Part shown: in pieces, positions 7,482-15,251 of the stretch
Layout: each line of letters starts with the position of its first letter
Numbering within the stretch: the stretch's first letter is position 1
NCBI GenBank assembly: GCA_035490315.1
Contig: DATHET010000279.1
Span: forward strand, 1-31,084
DNA length: 31,084 bases
Origin: JADJQU01 sp035490315
Lineage (GTDB): Bacteria > Planctomycetota > UBA1135 > GCA-002686595
Reading direction: 5' to 3'
Program-made: the position numbers and the translations under genes
Notes under the pieces: generated by a model
Told to the model about the DNA's origin: nothing
The model's input: the letters and a program-made list of their open reading frames with translations, nothing else
The model's database searches: none

Positions 7482-9118
7482 GGTACGAGTGCGCGCTTGG
7501 GTCGAGGCAGATCGGCCTCGGGCACGGTTTCGAGCACCGGCACGCCGGCCCACTTGGCGAGGTCATCTGGCCGGCGGACGCGACGGTTCAATTTGGCGAG
7601 CAGCAGCGCGACTCCAGCGCCCGCAGCGGCTCCGAGGATCCCGCCGATCAGGACGATCCGACCGCGCTTGGGACCGCTCTTCGTGAGCGGCAAGTTGGCA
7701 GTCTGCAGCACCAGCAGATTGGTGAGCTCGGACTGGTCGAGGGTATTGAGCAGCGTGAGCTTTTCGTGGGCTTGCGTGCACTGCGCCAGACGCAGCGTGG
7801 CCGATTCGTAGTCGCGGTCCAGCGAGTTCGCTTGACCCCGACACGATTCCAGATGCAAGCGCTCCTCGCGCAATTCGGCGACGCGCGCGCGCCGGATGTC
7901 CTGGCTCTGCTTCAGGGCGAACAGATCGCTCTCCGTGTCGCGCGCCTGTTGCACCAGCAATTGAAACTGAGGATTGGGTCCGAGCTGGCGCAGCGGCGCC
8001 ATCTGGATGAATTCAGGCTCGATCGCCAGCCGGCTCTCCAACTGGCTGAGCTGCTCCGCGCGTTGCGCCTTGAGCTGTTCCAGCTTCTGCACGCTGCCGG
8101 CGGAGTCGGCGACCGGCGCCAGCTCGAGCTGCAGTTTCTGCTGCATCAGGAAATTGTGCGTCGGGTTCGGGACACGCGGCTGCTCCGTGGTGGTCGCGAG
8201 CTTGATCGGCTCGCTCGCGATCGCCTGGTCGAGGAAGTCCTTCTTCCCGCGCAGCCCGGCCTCGGTTGCATTCCCCGCCACGATCTCGGCCTCGAGAGCC
8301 GCGAGCTCCTGCATGATCTCGCTGCTCTGCGCGATGATGTCGTACACGCCGCATTCGTTGTGGAACGTCGCCCGAGCGAGATCGACCGCGTTGAGTTCCG
8401 CCTGGGCTTCGTGCAACCGCTGGTTGATCAACTCGAGCTCGTGACCGCCGCGGAAGAAATCGCGGTGGTGGGCAATCGCAGCCTTGAGGAATGCGTTGGC
8501 CACTTCCGACGCGAGCCGCGGCGTGTGCGCCGTGTAGGTGACGGTGAAGATGCTGGAGCCGGCCTCGGGCTGCACCGTCATCGACCTCGCCACCACTTGC
8601 TCGGCGATGCGCGCGCAGTCCTCGCAGCGGTCCGGCGGATGGCCGCCCGCGTCGGAATCCGAATCTCCGGAAGCGGACCAGCGCGTCTGGAAGCTGTGCA
8701 GCATGCGATCGAGGAAGGGCGTGTCCGGCCCGTCGCTCGCGCTGGGATCGTAGGAAGCGAGGATCTTGTCCGGTCCGACCAGGGCGACCACGCGCCGGAA
8801 CACTTCAGGATCGGAGAGCAGGTGGATCTCGTTGGCCATCGTCTCGCGCGCATTGGCCTGTCCACCGGTTCCGCCCGTGACCACCAACGACTCCGGAGTC
8901 GCCGATTCGCGGATCCCTCCGCGCACCAGGAGTTTTCCCGTGGAATCGAAGGTGTTGATCTTGATCGCCGCTTGGAACGCGCCGAAGCACAGCCCGGCGA
9001 AGCCGGCGGCGAGCACCCACCACCTGGCTCGCCAGATCGGCATCACCAGGGTCTCGATCGGATCGGGTGCCTTCTCCTCGGAGAGCCCTTCCAAGTCGAA
9101 ATTCGAATCGTCGACCAT
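7478..9118 (-). CDS. Wzz/GumC-like polysaccharide co-polymerase (chain-length determinant)
   Basis: A 546-residue inner-membrane protein with two membrane segments (about 33-50 and 484-506) flanking a large periplasmic domain. The N-terminal part (20-215) has the Wzz fold pattern. Residues 225-450 are rich in heptad-like Leu/Glu/Gln/Ala stretches, consistent with the long coiled-coil hairpin of GumC/BY-kinase adaptor proteins. Such proteins set polymer length and contact the outer-membrane exporter. The gene lies 3 nt after the Wza-like gene and overlaps the CpsD-like gene by 4 bp, so the three are a coupled unit. A periplasmic segment of about 20 residues rich in Asp and Ser, ending with a CEDC motif (Cys165, Cys168), is an unusual insertion. 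Confidence 0.9.
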   Translation of the reverse strand: MVDDSNFDLEGLSEEKAPDPIETLVMPIWRARWWVLAAGFAGLCFGAFQAAIKINTFDSTGKLLVRGGIRESATPESLVVTGGTGGQANARETMANEIHLLSDPEVFRRVVALVGPDKILASYDPSASDGPDTPFLDRMLHSFQTRWSASGDSDSDAGGHPPDRCEDCARIAEQVVARSMTVQPEAGSSIFTVTYTAHTPRLASEVANAFLKAAIAHHRDFFRGGHELELINQRLHEAQAELNAVDLARATFHNECGVYDIIAQSSEIMQELAALEAEIVAGNATEAGLRGKKDFLDQAIASEPIKLATTTEQPRVPNPTHNFLMQQKLQLELAPVADSAGSVQKLEQLKAQRAEQLSQLESRLAIEPEFIQMAPLRQLGPNPQFQLLVQQARDTESDLFALKQSQDIRRARVAELREERLHLESCRGQANSLDRDYESATLRLAQCTQAHEKLTLLNTLDQSELTNLLVLQTANLPLTKSGPKRGRIVLIGGILGAAAGAGVALLLAKLNRRVRRPDDLAKWAGVPVLETVPEADLPRPKRALVP

Positions 9119-9121
9119 GGC

Positions 9122-9871
9122 TCAGTTGACCGTGGGAATGAGGTAGGGAACCGGGATCAACTGCCGGATGTATTGATCCACCCAGGTGTCGAGGACGTCG
9201 ATCGAAGTGTTGGGCACGAAGAGCACGTCGTCGGGCTGCAACCGGAGCGCGGCGCCGTTTTTCCACTCGTCCCGGCTGGCGTCGAACATCCAGATGCGCT
9301 GGCGCGCCTCGGCCGAGACCCAGCGGATCAAGAGGGTGTTCTCCAGGTACGCGGTCTCCTTGAGCGGACCCCCGGCCAGGGCCAGGGCTTCGTGGAAATT
9401 CATGCGGGCGTCGAGCACCACCTCGCCAGGCTTCGTGACTTCGCCCATGACCACGACATGCTGCTTCTCGCGCACCGCCAGCTGGACTGCGATACCCGGA
9501 GGAGCGGAGAACTTGGGGCTGTAGGTCTGCACCAGGCGAGCTTCGAGCGCGTCGAAACGCATCCCCGCCACGGACATGATCGGCAGGCCCAGGAAAGTCG
9601 CCGTGCCGTCCGGCCGCACCGTCACCGAGTGGTCCCACATGGGGCTCTCGGAGAAGCGCAGGTTGAGCACGTCTCCGATGGCGACGATGTCCGGCGACCA
9701 TTCGTAGGTCGCGTTGATCTCATCGATCATGGAGTTCATCGAGGGACCGGCAGTCTTGCATCCGCCCAGGCACAGGCTGAGCAGCAGACCCAGGGCTGCC
9801 GCGAGTTGCGCGGCGAACCTGCGAAGTCCCAGCGAACCTGCCACGTTGGCCTTACCGGAGGTTCGGGACAT
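9122..9871 (-). CDS. Wza-like outer-membrane polysaccharide export lipoprotein
   Basis: A 249-residue protein. A signal peptide with basic residues (LRRF), a hydrophobic core and the lipobox LGGC (Cys38) predicts a lipoprotein. After it comes a Poly_export domain with IAIGDVLNLRFSE-type spacing, VRPDGTATFLGLPIMSVAG (about 85-103), and a SLBB-like part with VVVMGEVTKPGEVVLD and NFHEALALAGG. Wza family members form the outer-membrane channel for polysaccharide. At 249 residues it is shorter than Wza (about 380), so it has at most one SLBB domain and may lack the C-terminal barrel helix. I chose the ATG at 9871 because it places the signal peptide at the N-terminus. The frame continues to 10036 with other possible starts. 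The gene is followed by the Wzz-like gene after 3 nt. Confidence 0.88.
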   Translation of the reverse strand: MSRTSGKANVAGSLGLRRFAAQLAAALGLLLSLCLGGCKTAGPSMNSMIDEINATYEWSPDIVAIGDVLNLRFSESPMWDHSVTVRPDGTATFLGLPIMSVAGMRFDALEARLVQTYSPKFSAPPGIAVQLAVREKQHVVVMGEVTKPGEVVLDARMNFHEALALAGGPLKETAYLENTLLIRWVSAEARQRIWMFDASRDEWKNGAALRLQPDDVLFVPNTSIDVLDTWVDQYIRQLIPVPYLIPTVN

Positions 9872-10203
9872 GCAGGGGACCACGAAGGAGCCTTCGGGTC
9901 GCGGGTGGGTTCTCAGGGGGCGAGAGTTCACGAATTTGCGAGGCAGGTCGGGAATGACCATCGACATTCGGCTCAACGGGACCTTACCAACAGAATCGAG
10001 CGGCCCCTGCGACCACGCGGCGGCGGGAAGGACCACCGGTACCAGGGAGCAGGGGAACTATACTCCGGGGCCCCTGGCGAGCACGAATGGCCAGGAAAGC
10101 AGCGCTCGGCCGGGAGCGGAGCAGTCGGCGCAGCGGGCGGGAATCGTCCCAGTCTTGCGATCACCCCCAAGCGGATCACTCGCGGGTGAGCTGAGGTTTC
10201 GCC
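9872..10203. other. Intergenic region upstream of the Wza-like gene
   Basis: About 330 bp with no gene I can support. Long open frames cross it on both strands, but they are frame shadows. It should contain the minus-strand promoter of the wza-wzz-cpsD unit. I see an isolated TATAGT-like element near 10059-10064 on the minus strand but no matching -35 box. It also holds a GC-rich palindromic stretch at about 10067-10077. Confidence 0.4.
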
Positions 10204-10839
10204 TCAGACATCGCGCCGGTTGGGGGCCGGACGCTCGCGCGCAGCTCGGTATCCCGCGACACCGACCATCGCGATTCCTCCCAGCTCGAGCACCCAGTTC
10301 CAGCGCACATTGCCGCCGCGAAGGAAGCGATCGACGTGGTGGAAAGACGCCGCGCGGATCAACACGAAGGTGACGATCCAGGTCAGTCCGAAGACGGTCA
10401 GCCAGGCGCGGTGCAGAACAGGCCGCAAGGCCAGGACGGTGACGCATACCGAAACCACCGCGGCGATCGCGACGACCGCGATGAAAGCCTGCTGGTATTC
10501 ACGCCGATTCTCGTACCAGCCCTGAGACCGCGCCAGATCGCGGAGGCTTTGCGTCATCAGAGATTGCAGGTCGAGCTGCTTGTTCACGCCGAGCAGCGCC
10601 ATCACGACGCAAGCGATCAGCCACAACCCGACCATCCGGCGCTCATTCCCGGCTCGCGCGGCGTCGCCATCGCGCAGCCCGGACGCCTCGCGGCGAGCCC
10701 TGCGGCAAGCGCCGAAGGCGAAGCACGCGGCGAGCCCGTAGCCCACGACCGTCAACCAACCGATCGGCGTCGGGTCGCCGATGCCGATGGACCAGCGCCC
10801 GTCCGCTCCGGTATCGGCCAGGCTCGCATGGAACAACAT
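10204..10839 (-). CDS. Small polytopic membrane protein of unknown function
   Basis: A 211-residue protein with about five hydrophobic segments (roughly 27-45, 68-84, 117-138, 146-163 and 183-198). Visible features are WSIGIGDPTPIGWLTVVGY at the N-terminus, the loop VNKQLDLQSLMTQSLRDLA, then GWYENRREYQQ. The N-terminal W-GDP-GW pattern and the NKQLDLQ loop look conserved rather than random, but I cannot assign a named family. The gene is 93 bp downstream of the WecG/TagA gene on the same strand and precedes the wza-like gene, so a role in glycan assembly or export is plausible by context only. ATG at 10837-10839. Confidence 0.7.
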   Translation of the reverse strand: MLFHASLADTGADGRWSIGIGDPTPIGWLTVVGYGLAACFAFGACRRARREASGLRDGDAARAGNERRMVGLWLIACVVMALLGVNKQLDLQSLMTQSLRDLARSQGWYENRREYQQAFIAVVAIAAVVSVCVTVLALRPVLHRAWLTVFGLTWIVTFVLIRAASFHHVDRFLRGGNVRWNWVLELGGIAMVGVAGYRAARERPAPNRRDV

Positions 10840-10932
10840 CGCAGCAGGCGAGTGTAAGCAAGCAGCGGGGTGCCGCGTCGTGCGCCGGCGCGCCTGATTG
10901 CGAACTCTCGAGCTCGAAGGGCGGGACGCGCG

Positions 10933-11754
10933 TCAATTTGCAGGCTTGGAAGCTCTCCGACCACTCAAACGGCTCCAGGCGCTCGACGTCAGCAGCACGA
11001 AGGCAAAGGGCAGCCCGTCGATGACGTAGCGCCGGAACAAACGGCGCGGATCCTGCGCCAGTCGGTGCAGCCATTCGATCCCGAGCTTCTGCATCCAGAC
11101 CGGCGCGCGCCTCACGGCTCCGGTGACGAAGCTGAAACTGATGCCTACGCCCAGCCACCAGGCTCGCGGCCAGCGTGCGCGCAAGGCTTCGATCAAGAGC
11201 TCCTGCTTCGGTGAACCGAGCGCGACGAACACGATTTGCGGCGCGCCGAGTTCCAGAGCGTCGATCAGCGCTTGCATCCGCGTCGGCTCCTTCTCGAATC
11301 CAGGCGCTGGACAGTGGGTTCCGACCACTTGCAGTCCGGGAAAGCGCTCGCGCAGCACCGCAGCCGCCTGGTCGGCCGTGCCCGGGTCGCCGCCCAGGAG
11401 GAACACGCAGAGCCCACGCTCGGCTGCCGCGCGGTTGAGGCTCCAGATCAGGTTGGATCCGGCGACCCGCTCTGGCAGCGGCGTGCCTTGCAACGCCGCG
11501 GCCCAGATCAGCGGCATCCCGTCCGGGACCCGCAGATCGGCACGGGAGCACAGCTCGCGGAACTCGCGCTCGCGCACCATGCGCCGCAGGTGATCGAGGT
11601 TGGGCGTCACGACCCAGCCGCCGCGACCGGCCGCAACATCCTCCACGATGCGCTCGACGCAGCCCGCTTCGCTGATCGCGTGGACCTCGATACCCAACAA
11701 CTGGATCGTCGGCACTGCGCCAGCGCGCGCGGCGGGTGCAGCGGGGTCGCTCAT
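10933..11754 (-). CDS. WecG/TagA/CpsF family glycosyltransferase (GT26)
   Basis: A 273-residue GT26 enzyme. Family landmarks are WVVTPNLDHLRRM (47-59), RVPDGMPLIW (75-84, with the conserved Asp78), FLLGGDPGTADQAA, and FVALGSPKQE (176-185). Members add the second sugar (for example N-acetylmannosamine or its uronate) to an undecaprenyl-diphosphate-linked sugar on the inner face of the membrane. The donor here cannot be read from sequence. The ATG at 11754 overlaps the TGA of the upstream GT2 gene as ATGA, which fixes the start and suggests translational coupling. The C-terminus has the basic, amphipathic stretch seen in membrane-associated members. Confidence 0.92.
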   Translation of the reverse strand: MSDPAAPAARAGAVPTIQLLGIEVHAISEAGCVERIVEDVAAGRGGWVVTPNLDHLRRMVREREFRELCSRADLRVPDGMPLIWAAALQGTPLPERVAGSNLIWSLNRAAAERGLCVFLLGGDPGTADQAAAVLRERFPGLQVVGTHCPAPGFEKEPTRMQALIDALELGAPQIVFVALGSPKQELLIEALRARWPRAWWLGVGISFSFVTGAVRRAPVWMQKLGIEWLHRLAQDPRRLFRRYVIDGLPFAFVLLTSSAWSRLSGRRASKPAN

Positions 11755-12707
11755 GGTCGGGCGGCCGGAGCTTGCCATGCCGCCGCCTGCCGCGCATCGA
11801 GCTCGCGCGTCGCACGCGCCTTCCCTTTCCACAGGCACTGCCATTGGTAGCGCCGGATGAAGCTGCGCAGCGCCGGATCGTCCAGCCGCGGCGCTCGTTC
11901 CTTCCAAGCCGCCACGTACCCGCCCCACATGCTCGCACCGCCGACGATCCACGGTCGATGGCCCATGCGGTACAGCGCGCTGGCGGTCATATACGCCAGC
12001 CCCGTACCCATGAAGTACTGGCCTCGCCCGTGGCGGGCGCGTCCATGCACGATCCCCTTGTGGCTGGAACCCATGGGTCGCAAATGCACGAAGCGCAGCT
12101 CCGGATCGTCCCAGCTGCATGCCTTCCAGCCCAGCATGCGCGCCTTGTGGCAATCGATCCCATCCCACATGACGCCGCGCACGAATCCACCGATCTGCTC
12201 GAAGCATTGGCGGCGGTAGAACTTGGTCATGCCGACCGACATCTCGTCACCGCAGCCTTCGCTCACCAGTCCAGAGCCCAAAACCTCGAAGTAGGCCTTT
12301 CCGCTGCACGTGCCGAGGCGCGGTTCTTCCCGCATGCGCTGGATCAGGATCTCGAAGTATCGCGGCGGCAGATCGAGGTCGAGATCCAACTTGCACACGA
12401 ACTCGAAGCGCTCCGGATGGGCGACCGCGTAGCCGGCGTAGAACGCATCGATGACGCCCGGCCCGACGCTGCGCCCACCGCGGTCCTCGCGGCGCAGGAT
12501 CTCGATCCAAGGGTGCTGCGCCGCGTATTCACGCAGGAGCCCTGGCGTGTCATCGCTCGAGCCGTCGTCGACGATCAGCCAATGGGCAGGCCGGACAGTC
12601 TGGCGCAGCACGCTCTCGATCGAGCGCCGGGCGTAGGCCGCCTCGTCGCGGCAGGGCGTGATCAGCAGGTAGGACGCGCTCGGCTGAGGGCTCGCCGCGG
12701 CGTTCAT
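11751..12707 (-). CDS. Family 2 glycosyltransferase
   Basis: A 318-residue GT-A enzyme. The N-terminal part has YLLITPCRDEAAY (13-25), LIVDDGSSDDT (44-54) and the metal-binding KLDLDLDLPP (106-115). Later parts include YRRQCFEQIGGF, GWKACSW and HGRGQYFMGTG. GT2 enzymes transfer a sugar from a nucleotide donor to the lipid-linked growing chain. The ATG at 12707 is preferred because the fold begins a few residues later. A TTG at 12815 in the same frame would add 36 residues with no family similarity. It is the first gene of the minus-strand run, opposite the deacetylase gene across a divergent region. Confidence 0.88.
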   Translation of the reverse strand: MNAAASPQPSASYLLITPCRDEAAYARRSIESVLRQTVRPAHWLIVDDGSSDDTPGLLREYAAQHPWIEILRREDRGGRSVGPGVIDAFYAGYAVAHPERFEFVCKLDLDLDLPPRYFEILIQRMREEPRLGTCSGKAYFEVLGSGLVSEGCGDEMSVGMTKFYRRQCFEQIGGFVRGVMWDGIDCHKARMLGWKACSWDDPELRFVHLRPMGSSHKGIVHGRARHGRGQYFMGTGLAYMTASALYRMGHRPWIVGGASMWGGYVAAWKERAPRLDDPALRSFIRRYQWQCLWKGKARATRELDARQAAAWQAPAARP

Positions 12708-13175
12708 GCGCAGGGCCGGTGCACTCGGCAGGATTTGGGGAGAATCTGGTGCGTCATGGAGCGTCGCGAGAGCTGAGAACGCTTCGCTGACCGGCCACAG
12801 GCGATGGCGCTCCAACAGTCTATGGGTGCCCGCATGCAGGCGCCACGTCGGGACGCACCGCCGCTGTCGCCTCGGGCGCCTCTACGTTCCGATTGGTGAC
12901 TCTGCGCGGTCTCCTGTATCCTGCGAGCTCGCAGGTCGGCGCGGCTTTCTCGCTTCCTCGGGTAGGGGAGAACCAGGTAAGGAGTGACGAAGAGCCCGAT
13001 GTTTCCATATTCCCTGGCACTAGACTCTCGCCATGCTCTCGGCATCCTGGACCTATTCGCGCAGTCCGATCGTGTCCCCAGATCGCGGGCTCTCGACGAA
13101 GAATCCGTCCGGACCTCGACACCCGCAGAGCTCCGCCGCATCTGAGAAGGACGCGCCGCGCCCGGAGAGGCGCGC
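12708..13175. other. Divergent intergenic region between GT2 (minus) and deacetylase (plus)
   Basis: About 470 bp. The first 108 bp are an in-frame extension of the GT2 gene that I do not consider coding. The rest must hold promoters for both directions. It contains a perfect 14-bp palindrome (12921-12934), an AT-richer patch around 13001-13012, and a short open frame at 13033-13179. I could not identify a convincing -35/-10 pair. Confidence 0.4.
12921..12934. promoter_or_regulatory. 14-bp perfect palindrome, possible operator
   Basis: CTGCGAGCTCGCAG reads identically on both strands and lies in the divergent intergenic region between two polysaccharide gene units. Its position fits a shared regulator site. 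Palindromes of this size also arise by chance in GC-rich DNA, so this is a weak call. Confidence 0.3.
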
Positions 13176-13179
13176 TTGA
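13033..13179 (+). CDS. Possible small ORF (48 residues) overlapping the deacetylase start
   Basis: An ATG at 13033 opens a 48-codon frame rich in Ser, Pro and Arg. Its TGA (13177-13179) overlaps the deacetylase TTG start as TTGA. The stop/start overlap and a third-position GC content of about 75% are mildly in favour. There is no recognisable domain and no clear Shine-Dalgarno sequence at its ATG. It may be a leader peptide that couples translation to the deacetylase, or chance. Confidence 0.2.
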   Translation: MLSASWTYSRSPIVSPDRGLSTKNPSGPRHPQSSAASEKDAPRPERRA

Positions 13180-14204
13180 CCGTGACGATGCGCCGGCAGA
13201 TTCGCGTGGTGCTGGATCATGGCGCCCGCTGGTTCGGCGTGCTGCGCTGGCTCGAAGCGCGCATGCAGGCCGGCTTGACGGTGCTCACCTACCACCGCGT
13301 CTTGAGCGAAAAGCAGTGCGAAGGCTATCCCTTTCCATCGCTGGTGATGCCGGACTCGATGTTCGCCGAGCAAGTCGCCTGGCTCGCGGACCATGCGGAA
13401 GTGCTGCCGCTATCAGCCGCCCTCGACGCCCTCAATCGACCGCGCTCGAAACCGCTGGTCGCGATCACCTTCGACGACGGCTACTGGGACAACTTCGAGA
13501 TCGTCGCCCCGATCCTCGAGGCCAAGGGTCTGCGCGCGACGTTCTTCGTGACCTCCAACTTCGTCGAATCAGGCGAGCTCATGTGGTTCGACCTCGCGGT
13601 CGGAGCCGTGCGCAAAGCCACGGACGACGCGCTTCTCTCCGCCGCTCGAGCCCACGAAATCGTTCCGCCCACGGCCCGTGAGATCGAGGAGAACCGCCTG
13701 CGCGCCTGGATCGAGGCACTGAAGCTCACTCCCCATCAACGCCGGACGGCTTTCGTGGAACAGCTCGCCGCAGGAGACGACGGAGCCAAGAGTGGCGCGC
13801 TCTATCGGCCCATGCGGATCGAGCAGGTGGCAGCGCTCGCCCGCCGCGGCCACGAGATCGGCTCGCACTCCGCAAGCCACGAGATCCTGCCTCTGGCGAC
13901 GGACGCGGAACTGGAAGAGGTATTGCGGGAGTCGCGCGAGAAACTTCAGAAGTGGATCGGCGCGCCAGTGCCCGGCTTCTGCTACCCCGACGGATCCCAT
14001 GACGCGCGTGTCGTCACCGCCACGGGCCGCGCCGGCTATCGATACGCCTGCACCACGGAGCCGCCCGAGGGTCTGCATCCGCGGGATCCTTTGCGCATGG
14101 GGCGCATCGACATCACGCGGACGCGTGTGACACGGCCGGGCGGCGCCTTCGATCTGGTCGCATTCCGCGCCGAAGTCTGCAGGCTGCACGAAGCGGTGCG
14201 CTGA
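13176..14204 (+). CDS. Polysaccharide deacetylase (CE4, NodB-like)
   Basis: A 342-residue CE4 protein. Motif 1 is ITFDDGYWDN (catalytic and metal-binding Asp100 and Asp101), and motif 2 is HSASH (His231, His235). VPGFCYPDG (264-273) corresponds to motif 3. Between motifs 1 and 2 there is an insertion of about 75 residues (131-206) that is longer than in minimal NodB domains. CE4 enzymes remove N- or O-acetyl groups from glycans. There is no obvious signal peptide, so it may act on lipid-linked intermediates in the cytoplasm. The start is the TTG at 13176, which has GGAGAGG at 13164-13170, 5 nt upstream. GTG 13182 and ATG 13188 are alternatives. It heads the plus-strand unit with the ABC exporter. 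Confidence 0.9.
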   Translation: MTVTMRRQIRVVLDHGARWFGVLRWLEARMQAGLTVLTYHRVLSEKQCEGYPFPSLVMPDSMFAEQVAWLADHAEVLPLSAALDALNRPRSKPLVAITFDDGYWDNFEIVAPILEAKGLRATFFVTSNFVESGELMWFDLAVGAVRKATDDALLSAARAHEIVPPTAREIEENRLRAWIEALKLTPHQRRTAFVEQLAAGDDGAKSGALYRPMRIEQVAALARRGHEIGSHSASHEILPLATDAELEEVLRESREKLQKWIGAPVPGFCYPDGSHDARVVTATGRAGYRYACTTEPPEGLHPRDPLRMGRIDITRTRVTRPGGAFDLVAFRAEVCRLHEAVR

Positions 14205-14324
14205 AGCGACGCGCGGCCTGGCCCGACGGAATTGGATCCCTGGACCTGATGGTGCGGTGGGCCCGGCAAGGGGAGTTTGCGCGCAGTTCGCACTTGCTAG
14301 GCTAGGCACGCTCGAGCCCCGTTC

Positions 14325-15251
14325 ATGACATTCCCCGCCGAGAATCCAGTTGTCGATCCCTCTCCGACGACAACGGCGGAGCGCGTGAACCCCCAATCGC
14401 ATCAGACGTCCGTCCCCCAAGCTGGCGGCGGCAGCGGACATGTCAGCGTGATCCGGGCCCGGCGCGGCTGGATCGCCGTCGACTGGGCGGAATTGTGGGA
14501 GCACCGCGAGCTGTTGGGTTTCCTCGTCCAGCGGGACATCAAAGTCCGCTACAAGCAGACCGTTCTAGGCGTCGCATGGGCCGTGCTTCAGCCGGTCTTC
14601 GCGATGTTGATCTTCACGCTGATCTTCGGCCGGTTCGCGAAGATCCCGTCGGAGGACGTTCCCTACGCCGTGTTCGTCTACGCCGGACTGCTCCCGTGGA
14701 CGTTCTTCTCGACGAGCGTTACCCAGGCGGCCCAGAGTTTGATCAGCCAGGAAGCGCTCCTGACGAAGATCTACCTGCCGCGACTTTTCGTCCCTGCGGC
14801 GCCAGTCGGCGGCGCCCTGGTCGATCTCTCGATCTCGTTCGGAGTCTTCGCGGTGCTCATGGTCTGGTATCAGCAGGTTCCGGGTTGGGGGATCGTGTTC
14901 CTTCCCCTGCTCGTCCTGATGACGGTGGTTGCAGCTCTTGGCGTCGGGTTGATGTTGGCTGCGTTGACCGTCAGCTACCGCGACTTTCGCTTCGTGGTTC
15001 CATTCATGATGCAAGTCTGGATGTACGCGAGTCCGGTGATCTACCCCGTGAAGCTGGTTCCGGAGGAGTATCGGTGGGTGCTGGCGCTCAACCCGCTCGG
15101 CGGAATCATCGACGGATTCCGCGCTGCATTGCTCGACCGCCCTTTTGATCTGCCGACTCTCGGTGTCTCGGCCGCGTCGTCGGTCGGCGTCTTCCTGCTC
15201 GGCATGTTCTATTTCAGGAAGATGGAGCGGCGCTTCGCCGACATCGCGTGA
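14325..15251 (+). CDS. wzm: Wzm-type ABC-2 polysaccharide export permease
   Basis: A 308-residue inner-membrane protein. After about 45 polar residues comes the ABC-2 permease part: WAELWEHRELLGFLVQRDIKVRYKQTVLGVAWAVLQP, a highly typical entry to the first helix (about residues 53-90). Then come six hydrophobic segments, with SYRDFRFVVPFMMQVWMYASPVIY and LNPLGGIIDGFR near the C-terminus. This is the classic sequence pattern of Wzm/RfbA/TagG permeases that export lipid-linked O-antigen or teichoic acid. The stop overlaps the start of the ATPase gene by 4 bp (GTGA), so the two subunits are made together. The ATG at 14325 gives an N-terminal tail longer than usual; a later start is possible. Confidence 0.93.
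   Translation: MTFPAENPVVDPSPTTTAERVNPQSHQTSVPQAGGGSGHVSVIRARRGWIAVDWAELWEHRELLGFLVQRDIKVRYKQTVLGVAWAVLQPVFAMLIFTLIFGRFAKIPSEDVPYAVFVYAGLLPWTFFSTSVTQAAQSLISQEALLTKIYLPRLFVPAAPVGGALVDLSISFGVFAVLMVWYQQVPGWGIVFLPLLVLMTVVAALGVGLMLAALTVSYRDFRFVVPFMMQVWMYASPVIYPVKLVPEEYRWVLALNPLGGIIDGFRAALLDRPFDLPTLGVSAASSVGVFLLGMFYFRKMERRFADIA

Noticed and set aside
7463..10189. A 908-codon open frame on the plus strand
   Set aside because: It runs antisense to the CpsD-like, Wzz-like and Wza-like genes, which have clear family motifs. Its product is rich in Arg, His, Gln and Asp without any domain. This is a common shadow in GC-rich DNA.
10191..10207. CTGAGG/CCTCAG hairpin at the end of the small membrane protein gene
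   Set aside because: It overlaps the stop codon and has no T-tract on the minus strand. It is stable but not a clear terminator.
13014..13030. TGGCAC followed by a GC, considered as a sigma-54 promoter
   Set aside because: The spacing and the second element do not match the -24/-12 consensus (no TTGC at the right distance).
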